Part shown: piece by piece, positions 1 to 5,568 of the stretch
Layout: the number at the start of each line of letters is the position of its first letter
Numbering within the stretch: position 1 is the first letter of the stretch
DNA from: Candidatus Bathyarchaeota archaeon CG07_land_8_20_14_0_80_47_9
Lineage (GTDB): Archaea > Thermoproteota > Bathyarchaeia > Bathyarchaeales > Bathycorpusculaceae
Assembly: GCA_002779555.1 (NCBI GenBank)
Contig: PEWI01000211.1
Coordinates: 1 to 6,436, forward strand
Length of the DNA: 6,436 nt
Reading direction: 5' to 3'
Notes under the pieces: generated by a model
What the model saw: the letters and a program-made list of their open reading frames with translations, nothing else
Databases searched by the model: none
What the model was told of the DNA's origin: nothing
Made by a program: the position numbers and the translations under genes

Positions 1-2
1 TC

Positions 3-446
3 AAGAGGTTCGTCGACAAGAAGGCGGAATTCATCTTCGTTCCCGTGGAGAAGATTGAGGAAGTTGTCAAGAAGGAGAAGGCTATACCCTACGATGCGCC
101 TGGTGTGGAGTTGGGCCATCACGGTGACGAGTGCAGCTTCGACGCGATAGTAGAGAAGTACAAGGTTAAAGACCCTGCAGTACTGGAGTTGGCGAAGATT
201 GTGCGCGGCGCTGACACTGATAAACCTGAAGATGCTCCTGAAGCGCCTGGGTTAGACGCGGTTATGACTGGAATTTCCATAGTTGCAAAGGATGACCATG
301 AAGCCATTGAGAAGGCTAGGCTGGTTTATGATGCTTTCTACACGTTCTGCAAACTGAAGCTCGTGCGCGAAAAGCATAGGGCTGAGATTGAGAAGGTGGA
401 CAGGAAGCAGCGGAGAGAATTCCTGAGAAAGAAGCTGATGGAGTAA
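3..446 (+). CDS. Chromate-resistance protein, ChrB C-terminal domain family (5'-truncated by the window)
   Basis: The reading frame is open from the first bases of the window, so the true start lies upstream; the in-window GTG at 45 is internal. The 147 visible residues begin with KRFVDKKAEFIFVP, which matches the start of the ChrB C-terminal (Chrome_Resist) domain just after its usual 'TR..PHVDR.A.AWLI' segment, so about 20 residues are missing. The family signature GVELGHHGDECSF is present at visible residues 34-46, with His39, His40 and Cys44 intact. It is followed by a domain-typical 'DP..L.LA.IV.GAD' stretch and 'DDHE...YDAFY'. The C-terminus (last ~30 residues) is strongly basic and helical. 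In proteobacteria ChrB proteins are linked to chromate sensing and resistance; the biochemical role of this domain alone is not settled. A paralogue and an MFS transporter follow, suggesting a resistance cluster. Family call is firm, substrate is inference. Confidence 0.85.
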   Translation, partial: KRFVDKKAEFIFVPVEKIEEVVKKEKAIPYDAPGVELGHHGDECSFDAIVEKYKVKDPAVLELAKIVRGADTDKPEDAPEAPGLDAVMTGISIVAKDDHEAIEKARLVYDAFYTFCKLKLVREKHRAEIEKVDRKQRREFLRKKLME

Positions 447-447
447 A

Positions 448-474
448 CCAGAGCATCTTTCTTTTTTGTTCTGG
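448..474 (+). terminator. Possible T-rich transcription terminator after the first ChrB gene
   Basis: One base after the TAA stop, CCAGA (448-452) pairs with TCTGG (470-474). The loop between them holds a T-rich run, including six consecutive T at 462-467. Archaeal termination often relies mainly on T-rich stretches, so the T run is the more meaningful part; the 5-bp stem is short. If it works, the next gene would need its own promoter, and I could not identify a convincing one in the remaining ~20 nt. Confidence 0.35.
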
Positions 475-494
475 GATGACCTGCAGTGCTCTGA

Positions 495-968
495 GTGACG
501 CGAAACAAGCCTCACGTTGATGGATGCGCTTCAGCTTGGCTGATTAAGCGGTTCATAGACAAGTATGCAGTTTTCGGGTTTATCACTAAGGAGCAAGAGA
601 TCCCTAAAAGTGCGATAGGATTCACGTTGGCGAAAGCAGAGATTAATCCTGTGGAGGGAGTCAAGACGACGTTCGATAGTCTCGTCGAAAAATATCGTGC
701 CGAAGACCCTGTTGTGTTGAAAATCAGGGAAATAATACGAGATTATGAGTTCAACGAAGAGAATCCTGAGAGGATACGGTTGAAGGAGACTCTTGGCCTT
801 TGCTTCGCTCTAAAAGGGCTTGAAAAGACATCAAAAGATGATGCAGAAGCAACAACTAAAGCCATTATGGTGATGGACGCGTTCTATGTCACTTTGAAAG
901 ACCTAGTCACCCTGAATCTGCTGCCAAGTCCTAGGATGAGCCTAACCATTTGCCTCTATTCTTATTAG
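495..968 (+). CDS. Divergent ChrB-like paralogue lacking the His-His-Cys signature
   Basis: The predicted protein has 157 residues. The GTG start is forced, because an in-frame TGA sits immediately before it (492-494). The N-terminus MTRNKPHVDGCASAWLIKRF (1-20) is a clear ChrB C-terminal-domain opening and supplies the portion cut off in the preceding gene. Alignable segments continue: TFDSLVEKY (59-67, versus SFDAIVEKY upstream), DPVVLKIREII (71-81), and DDAEATTKAIMVMDAFY (115-131). Where the family and the upstream gene have HHGDEC, this protein reads PVEGVK, so both His and the Cys are gone. The C-terminal ~18 residues (LLPSPRMSLTICLYSY) do not resemble the basic tail of its neighbour and may reflect a frameshift or drift. 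It is probably a subfunctionalised or decaying tandem duplicate. It precedes an MFS gene by 15-39 nt depending on that gene's start, so it may be cotranscribed with it. No catalytic role can be assigned. Confidence 0.72.
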   Translation: MTRNKPHVDGCASAWLIKRFIDKYAVFGFITKEQEIPKSAIGFTLAKAEINPVEGVKTTFDSLVEKYRAEDPVVLKIREIIRDYEFNEENPERIRLKETLGLCFALKGLEKTSKDDAEATTKAIMVMDAFYVTLKDLVTLNLLPSPRMSLTICLYSY

Positions 969-1007
969 CTTTCAAGACAATAGTTGGAGACTCAAGCAGG
1001 TTTGCAC

Positions 1008-2231
1008 ATGGATTCCAGAACAAGTAGCTCAGTGAACGTGGTTTTCTGGACTCTCTGCATTATGGGAGGGTTCGCGATTTTGAGTTCCACGATGGCTAAG
1101 AGCCCGGTTCTTAAGCCTTTCTCGCTTAGTCTTGGGACGCCGACCGATTGGACTGGGGTTGTTGCTTCTGCTTCAACAATTCCCGGAATTCTAGTTAGTT
1201 TGCCTGCTGCTTCGCTTTCCGACATTTTTGGCAGAAAGAAATTCTTGTTAATAGCTGGTTTTGTCTTTGCTTCTGCTCCATTCCTTTATCTTCTAATAAC
1301 CGTGTGGTGGCAACTTATCCTCGTTAGATTTTACCATGGATTTGCAACAGCAATTTTTGTGCCGGTCGCCGAAGCCTCAATAGCTGAATTATTTCCAAAC
1401 AAGCGGGGAGAACGAATTTCGCTTTTCTCTTCAGTAACATACGTTGGAAGAGTCATAGCACCTGCTCTAGGCGGATACATACTTTTCGCAACCACAGACG
1501 ATTTTCACATGCTTTATTTGTCTGTGGCTATAGCGGGTGTAACAGCACTAGTTATGGCTCTTCCATTTTTGAAAGAAAGAAAACAACCTATAGCCACTCG
1601 GCAACCCAGTGCTAAAGAAACTGTTAAGACAATGTTCTATGGATGGCGAGCCATCATACATAACCGTGAAGTACTAGTAGTTAGTTTGGTCCAAGCAAGC
1701 CTATACTACGCTTACGGCTCCGCAGAATTCTTTTTGGCTGGTTATTTGCCAGAAGTTGCAGGATTAGACAAGTTCTCGACTGGCATCATCATCACAAGCA
1801 TAATTGGCGTTGCCATTTTCATAAGACCATACATGGGCAGGATTTCAGACAAAGTTGGAAGACGTTTACCGATAGTCATAGGCTGCATAGTCTCTGCTGT
1901 TCCGCTGCTTGTTATTCCCCTTGTAACCGACTTCACGGCTCTCATTCTTCTCGCCATCATCTACGGTTTCGGTTTTGCCACCGTTACCGCTTCTACTTCG
2001 CCTTTGATTAGCGAGCTCGTGCCCAGAGAGGTTGTCGGCACATCTATGGGATTTCTTGCCACAGCCATGGATGTTGGGCAGACAATTGGGCCTATAGTCA
2101 GTGGTTTCATACTGGCAACAAGTCTACAATATGCAGGTGTCTTTCCTTCGCTTGCCCTTGTAGTGCTGTTTTCGTGCATAGTATTCGCCTTGTCTGGCGT
2201 CGCCAAAAAGAAGCTAAGTAGTGATGCATAG
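1008..2231 (+). CDS. Major facilitator superfamily transporter (drug/metabolite efflux type)
   Basis: The protein has 407 residues from the ATG at 1008. An in-frame TTG at 984 would add eight residues (METQAGLH) but has no ribosome-binding site, whereas AGCAGG lies 7 nt before the ATG. It is a polytopic membrane protein of about the usual 12-TM MFS length. The diagnostic TM2-TM3 loop motif A is present as SLSDIFGRKK (residues 69-78), and its second-half counterpart GRISDKVGRR lies at 277-286, showing the two 6-TM repeats. A motif-B-like Arg107-x3-Gly111 lies in TM4, and a Lys/Arg-rich cytoplasmic loop (ERKQPIATRQPSAKE, about 190-204) separates the halves. This subfamily layout usually means proton-coupled export of small molecules; the substrate cannot be read from sequence. 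It follows two ChrB-family genes, so chromate or another oxyanion or toxicant is conceivable. The GNAT gene follows after 13 nt, probably in the same transcript. Codons end in T more often than in the nrd genes. Confidence 0.88.
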   Translation: MDSRTSSSVNVVFWTLCIMGGFAILSSTMAKSPVLKPFSLSLGTPTDWTGVVASASTIPGILVSLPAASLSDIFGRKKFLLIAGFVFASAPFLYLLITVWWQLILVRFYHGFATAIFVPVAEASIAELFPNKRGERISLFSSVTYVGRVIAPALGGYILFATTDDFHMLYLSVAIAGVTALVMALPFLKERKQPIATRQPSAKETVKTMFYGWRAIIHNREVLVVSLVQASLYYAYGSAEFFLAGYLPEVAGLDKFSTGIIITSIIGVAIFIRPYMGRISDKVGRRLPIVIGCIVSAVPLLVIPLVTDFTALILLAIIYGFGFATVTASTSPLISELVPREVVGTSMGFLATAMDVGQTIGPIVSGFILATSLQYAGVFPSLALVVLFSCIVFALSGVAKKKLSSDA

Positions 2232-2244
2232 TGAAGCTTAGGAG

Positions 2245-2751
2245 ATGTCGTTTTCCATGAACAATCTTCATCGTCTTCTTTGGATCGCACCTGCAAGAAG
2301 ATCAGAGTATTTGTCTTTCAATTTGTTTGAGTTTCGTTTCTTCAGGGATAGCGAAAGAGGGGCTGCCTTGCTTTTTGGTAATCATTGGCTTTTCTCTATG
2401 TTGGTGGTCATCCCGTATATTCTGTCAATGAAGGTGATCCTCTTCAAGGCAAGGCGCCACTTCGTCATGTTGGAGAAGAATGTGGTTGGAGTGGCTGCTT
2501 TTCACGAGAAACCTGACAGCTTGCTTGTTGCCAGTCTAGGCGTTGCCAAAGAGTACCGGCGGCTTGGAGTTGCGACATACGTTCTTAGATATGCTGAGAA
2601 GTTAGCTGTTCGATTGGGCAAAGAGTGGCTGGAGCTCACGGTTCTGAAGGGGAACACTCCTGCGCAACGACTCTATGTGAAGTCTGGATTCTCCGCAGCG
2701 AAGGAGAGGCGATGGTCTTTCATCATGGAGAAGCAAGTGAGGAGTTATTAA
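2245..2751 (+). CDS. GNAT-family N-acetyltransferase
   Basis: The protein has 168 residues. GNAT motif A is visible as LGVAKEYRRLGVATYVL (residues 98-114), with the RRLGVA loop that binds the acetyl-CoA pyrophosphate. Motif B follows as NTPAQRLYVKSGF (137-149). It would transfer an acetyl group from acetyl-CoA to an amine; the substrate is unknown. The N-terminal part is unusual, with a hydrophobic run at about residues 41-67 (ALLFGNHWLFSMLVVIPYIL and onward) that could pack against membrane or simply form the N-terminal strands. GGAG (2241-2244) abuts the ATG at 2245, so initiation at the second Met (2257, residue 5) is a reasonable alternative. It lies 13 nt after the MFS gene, which fits an operon pairing efflux with chemical modification. 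Its stop codon overlaps the end of a small ORF on the opposite strand by 4 nt. Confidence 0.82.
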   Translation: MSFSMNNLHRLLWIAPARRSEYLSFNLFEFRFFRDSERGAALLFGNHWLFSMLVVIPYILSMKVILFKARRHFVMLEKNVVGVAAFHEKPDSLLVASLGVAKEYRRLGVATYVLRYAEKLAVRLGKEWLELTVLKGNTPAQRLYVKSGFSAAKERRWSFIMEKQVRSY

Positions 2752-2879
2752 GTCTTTCTTATAGGTCTGACGAAAATCTTAAGCATGTTGTCCACGTCAT
2801 AGATTTGAGGTTCTTTTGGCTGGAAATCTTCATTTTGCCATGTTACGTTTACGTTGATTGTGTCTATGCTGCTCATCAT
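2748..2879 (-). CDS. Hypothetical small protein (43 aa), convergent with the GNAT gene
   Basis: Read on the - strand, two consecutive ATG codons (2879-2874) open a 43-codon frame ending in TAA at 2750-2748. An in-frame TAG lies five codons upstream, so the ORF cannot extend far. The product starts MMSSIDTINVNVTWQNEDF and ends DVDNMLKIFVRPIRKT: a mixed, non-repetitive, soluble protein with an acidic middle and a basic tail. The codons look like real coding sequence for this genome (ATA, AGA, GAC, AAC, GTA, CCA). AGGA sits directly before the first ATG, 3 nt from the second. The TATA-like and NrdR-box sequences at 2926-2954 lie 47-75 nt upstream, so it could share a divergent control region with nrdR. 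The 3' end overlaps the GNAT stop codon by 4 nt. I do not recognise the family. A chance ORF of this length is possible. Confidence 0.45.
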   Translation of the reverse strand: MMSSIDTINVNVTWQNEDFQPKEPQIYDVDNMLKIFVRPIRKT

Positions 2880-2925
2880 TCCTGTTGGTGTCTAGTCCAT
2901 AGTTTCAACATTGTTGTGAAAAGAC

Positions 2926-2933
2926 CTTAAATA
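2926..2933 (+). promoter_or_regulatory. Candidate archaeal TATA box for the nrdR operon
   Basis: CTTAAATA resembles the archaeal TATA-box consensus and is preceded by the purine-rich GAAAAGAC, as expected for a BRE. Transcription would start about 25 nt downstream, near 2955, leaving a leader of about 40 nt before the nrdR ATG. A second TATA-like element, CTATATAC (2942-2949), lies inside the palindrome described next and would place the start near 2970. Because TTAAATA is close to symmetrical (minus-strand TATTTAAG), the element might also serve the small - strand ORF. Confidence 0.4.
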
Positions 2934-2938
2934 GCGAA

Positions 2939-2954
2939 ACGCTATATACAGCGT
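2939..2954. promoter_or_regulatory. NrdR-box-like palindrome (operator 1)
   Basis: ACGCTATATACAGCGT is symmetrical at 7 of 8 base pairs, and the symmetry extends to AAACGCT...AGCGTTT over 2937-2956 (9 of 10 pairs). Against the bacterial NrdR-box consensus as I recall it, acaCwAtATaTwGtgt, it matches at 13 of 16 positions, including the A/T-rich centre. It lies 42 nt before the start of a gene that encodes NrdR itself, and between or over the candidate TATA boxes. NrdR binding here would block preinitiation-complex assembly, giving autoregulation of the whole nrdR-nrdD-nrdG operon. The site is clear; its function is inferred from position and consensus. Confidence 0.68.
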
Positions 2955-2971
2955 TTGCTTTCGTCAGGTAA

Positions 2972-2987
2972 ACACTAAGGATTGTGA
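2972..2987. promoter_or_regulatory. Weaker second NrdR-box-like site (operator 2)
   Basis: ACACTAAGGATTGTGA matches the recalled NrdR-box consensus at 12 of 16 positions. The outer half-sites ACACTA and TTGTG are good, but the centre is degenerate. It begins 33 bp after operator 1, i.e. a 17-bp gap and about three helical turns. NrdR sites usually come as pairs with a gap of about 15-16 bp, so the arrangement nearly fits. It would overlap or follow the transcription start. On its own the site would be unconvincing; the pairing is what supports it. Confidence 0.4.
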
Positions 2988-2996
2988 AGTGAAGTT

Positions 2997-3443
2997 ATGA
3001 AGTGTCCGTACTGCGGGTCTGAAAACCTCAAAACTCTCGAAACACGGGATTCACCCGACAACACTGTCAGGCGGCGAAAGGAATGCGAAAACTGCGGGAA
3101 ACGCTTCACATCCTACGAGTACGTCGAAACCGTTGAGCTCATGGTGAAGAAGAAAGACGGCAGGCTTGAACGCTTCGACCTGAACAAGATCATAAGAGGC
3201 CTGCAGAAAGCCTGCGAAAAAAGACCCGTAACAATGGAGCAAATACACGAACTAGCCGAACACGTCAGACAAGACCTGATGACGCTCGGCAAAGAGGAAG
3301 TTACGTCACAAGAAGTTGGTGATTTAGTCATGAAGTATCTGAAGAAACTTGACAGAATATCCTACGTAAGATTCGCTTCTGTCTACAGAAGCTTCGAAGA
3401 ACCCCAAGATTTTGAACGTGTACTGAAAGAGGTAAAAACATGA
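2997..3443 (+). CDS. nrdR: Transcriptional repressor NrdR
   Basis: The 148-residue protein is close to the typical NrdR length of ~150. A zinc ribbon opens it: CPYC (Cys3, Cys6) and CENC (Cys30, Cys33), with the RRRKEC DNA-contacting basic segment (25-30) and KRFTSYE after it. An ATP-cone follows (about 49-139), containing KKDGRLERFD, ACEKRPVT and the hallmark YVRFASVYRSF (123-133). The family senses ATP/dATP through the cone and represses ribonucleotide reductase genes. Here the gene is the first of the reductase operon, preceded by NrdR-box-like sites, so it should regulate itself together with nrdD and nrdG. Its stop overlaps the nrdD start (ATGA), implying translational coupling. The ATG start is supported by the family-typical MxCPxC beginning. 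A GTGA four nt upstream is a weak ribosome-binding site. NrdR is common in bacteria and sporadic in archaea. Confidence 0.96.
   Translation: MKCPYCGSENLKTLETRDSPDNTVRRRKECENCGKRFTSYEYVETVELMVKKKDGRLERFDLNKIIRGLQKACEKRPVTMEQIHELAEHVRQDLMTLGKEEVTSQEVGDLVMKYLKKLDRISYVRFASVYRSFEEPQDFERVLKEVKT
3429..3433 (+). promoter_or_regulatory. Shine-Dalgarno site for nrdD inside the nrdR 3' end
   Basis: GAGGT sits 6 nt before the nrdD ATG at 3440, within the last codons of nrdR. It matches the archaeal/bacterial anti-SD and is the clearest ribosome-binding site in the window. It supports the ATGA-overlap start of nrdD over any internal Met. Confidence 0.6.
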
Positions 3444-5557
3444 AGTCTGTGAGAAAACGTGATGGGAAATTAGAACCGTTCGACCAGGAACGGATAACAA
3501 ACGCCGTGTGGAAAGCTGCCAAAGCCGTGGGCGGAAAAGACCGAGAACAAGCCAAGAGAATAAGTGATCAAGTTGTTCTTGAATTGAAAGAGCGGTTCGG
3601 CGAAGACGGAGTACCGACTGTCGAGGAAATTCAAGACCTAGTTGAAAAGATGCTCATAGAAAACGGCCACGCAAGAACCGCCAAAGCCTACATACTCTAC
3701 AGGAAACAACACCAAGACCAAAGAGAACTCGCCGCCTTGATGAGCGACGCGGACTTGGTGGATCAGTACTTGGAAATTGAGGACTGGCGAGTGCGCGAAA
3801 ACTCAAACATGAGCTACTCGCTGCAGGGCCTGAACAATTATCTCTCATCAACCGTCATCGCAAAATACTGGATCAGCAGAATCTACCCGCCCAACATTGC
3901 GGAAGCACACTTCTCGGGAGACATGCACATCCACGACCTAGGCGTCCTAGGACCATACTGCGTAGGCTGGGACCTGAGAGACCTGCTGATGTCAGGATTC
4001 GGCGGCGTCTCAGGAAAAATCGAAAGCAAACCCGCAAAACGCTTCAGAACCGCGCTGGGACAGGCAGTTAACTTCTTCTACACGCTTCAAGGTGAAGCCG
4101 CAGGAGCACAAGCCTTCAGCACCTTCGACACTTACCTCGCGCCGTTCATACACTACGACGGACTGAACCAGAAAGAAGTGGAACAGGCACTACAGGAATT
4201 CTTCTTCAACATGAACGTCCCCACACGCGTCGGGTTCCAAACACCCTTCACAAACGTAACCTGCGACCTCACCATCCCAGACTTCATGAAAGACGAAGCC
4301 GTGATCGTCGGCGGAAAAATGATGGACAAAACCTACGGCGACATGCAACCTGAAATGGACATGTTCAACGCGGCCTTCGCAGACGTCATGAGCCAAGGCG
4401 ACTCGAAAGGCAGGGTCTTCACCTTCCCAATACCGACATACTGCGTCACAAAAGACTTCAACTGGGATTCACCGATAGCTGAAAAAATCTTCGAAGTAAC
4501 CGCCAAATACGGCGTACCCTACTTCTCCAACTTCATAAACAGCGACATGAAACCCGAAGACGTGAGAAGCATGTGCTGCCGACTCAGAATAGACAACCGA
4601 GAACTCCGCAAAAGAGGCGGCGGCTTCTTCGGCGCAAACCCGCTCACAGGCTCAATAGGCGTCGTGACCCTGAACCTGCCCAGAATAGGGTACCTAGCAC
4701 AAGACGAGGATGAGTTCTTCGAACGCCTAGAAGCGCTCATGGAAGTCGCCAAAGACAGTCTGGAAATAAAGCGGAAAGCACTTGAAACATTCACTGAGCA
4801 GGGACTATACCCCTACTCGCGACGCTACCTCCACCACATCAAAGAAGGATTCGGCAAGTACTGGAAGAACCACTTCTCAACCATAGGCATAGTCGGAATG
4901 AACGAGGCAGTGATAAACCTGCTCGGATCCAACATCGCATCACTTGACGGCGCGGACCTCGCCATGAGAACGTTGAAGTTCATGCGAGACAAACTGTCAG
5001 ACTTCCAAGAGGAAACAGGAAGCATATACAACCTTGAAGCCACGCCAGCCGAGGGAACAAGCTACAGGCTTGCACGCATAGACAGAAAGAAACATCCAGA
5101 CATAATCGCCGCAAACGGCAAAAGCATGCTGAACGGACCCGAACCCTTCTATACGAACTCTACCCAGCTACCTGTGGATTACGAGGGCGACCTGTTCGAA
5201 GCGCTGGAGCACCAAGACAGACTTCAAACCCTATACACGGGCGGAACAGTCTTCCACATCTACCTCGGCGAAAGACTCTACTCGTGGAAAGCCGCAGCAG
5301 AACTAGTGAAGAAAGTAGCTTGGAGTTCACACCTGCCCTACTTCACGCTGACACCCACGTTCAGCATATGCTCGACCCACGGCTACCTCAACGGCGAACA
5401 CAAGCAATGCCCAACCTGCGGCTCAAGATGCGAAGTCTACTCCCGAGTGGTCGGCTATCTCAGGCCGGTTGACCAGTGGAACGACGGGAAACAGGCCGAG
5501 TTCGCTATACGCAGAACTTTTGACAAGTCGGTTGTCATGGCAACGGTGCCTGCCTGA
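3440..5557 (+). CDS. nrdD: Anaerobic (class III) ribonucleoside-triphosphate reductase, NrdD
   Basis: The 705-residue glycyl-radical enzyme reduces ribonucleoside triphosphates to deoxyribonucleotides without oxygen. Residues 3-90 form an ATP-cone (RKRDGKLEPFD ... YILYRKQ), the allosteric site that senses ATP/dATP; it echoes the cone of the preceding NrdR. The catalytic barrel includes DMHIHDL (161-167), NVPTRVGFQTPFTNVT (259-274) and MCCRLRIDNRELRKRGGGFF (378-397). Cys380 in the latter aligns by motif with the thiyl-radical cysteine of other class III enzymes; the adjacent Cys379 is notable. GVVTLNLPRIGY follows. The C-terminus carries a four-Cys zinc site (Cys644, Cys657, Cys660, Cys664) and the glycyl-radical loop RVVGYLRP, with Gly672 as the expected radical site. 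All key residues are present and no intein or frameshift is seen. The sequence resembles the Thermotoga/archaeal group of NrdD, not the E. coli one. Start is fixed by ATGA coupling and a GAGGT site. Codons end strongly in C or A. Confidence 0.97.
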   Translation: MKSVRKRDGKLEPFDQERITNAVWKAAKAVGGKDREQAKRISDQVVLELKERFGEDGVPTVEEIQDLVEKMLIENGHARTAKAYILYRKQHQDQRELAALMSDADLVDQYLEIEDWRVRENSNMSYSLQGLNNYLSSTVIAKYWISRIYPPNIAEAHFSGDMHIHDLGVLGPYCVGWDLRDLLMSGFGGVSGKIESKPAKRFRTALGQAVNFFYTLQGEAAGAQAFSTFDTYLAPFIHYDGLNQKEVEQALQEFFFNMNVPTRVGFQTPFTNVTCDLTIPDFMKDEAVIVGGKMMDKTYGDMQPEMDMFNAAFADVMSQGDSKGRVFTFPIPTYCVTKDFNWDSPIAEKIFEVTAKYGVPYFSNFINSDMKPEDVRSMCCRLRIDNRELRKRGGGFFGANPLTGSIGVVTLNLPRIGYLAQDEDEFFERLEALMEVAKDSLEIKRKALETFTEQGLYPYSRRYLHHIKEGFGKYWKNHFSTIGIVGMNEAVINLLGSNIASLDGADLAMRTLKFMRDKLSDFQEETGSIYNLEATPAEGTSYRLARIDRKKHPDIIAANGKSMLNGPEPFYTNSTQLPVDYEGDLFEALEHQDRLQTLYTGGTVFHIYLGERLYSWKAAAELVKKVAWSSHLPYFTLTPTFSICSTHGYLNGEHKQCPTCGSRCEVYSRVVGYLRPVDQWNDGKQAEFAIRRTFDKSVVMATVPA

Positions 5558-5568
5558 GTGAAAAGCCC

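Noticed and set aside
45..446. Full-length gene starting at GTG 45
   Set aside because: The frame is open upstream to the window edge and those residues (KRFVDKKAEFIFVP) align with the family and the paralogue, so this GTG is an internal valine.
252..515. An 87-codon - strand ORF opposite the first ChrB gene and the gap
   Set aside because: It mirrors the strong ChrB coding frame; Ser/Leu/His-rich product with no motif.
2625..2930. A 101-codon + strand ORF running from inside the GNAT gene across the intergenic region
   Set aside because: It is the +1/+2 frame shadow of GNAT motif B followed by the complement of the small - strand ORF; the product (Cys/Val/Tyr/His-rich, low in charge) looks like an antisense translation.
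2752..2996. A cobalamin riboswitch or other structured RNA upstream of the nrd operon
   Set aside because: No B12-box or extended paired regions were seen; the only strong symmetry is the short operator-like palindrome with a TATA core.
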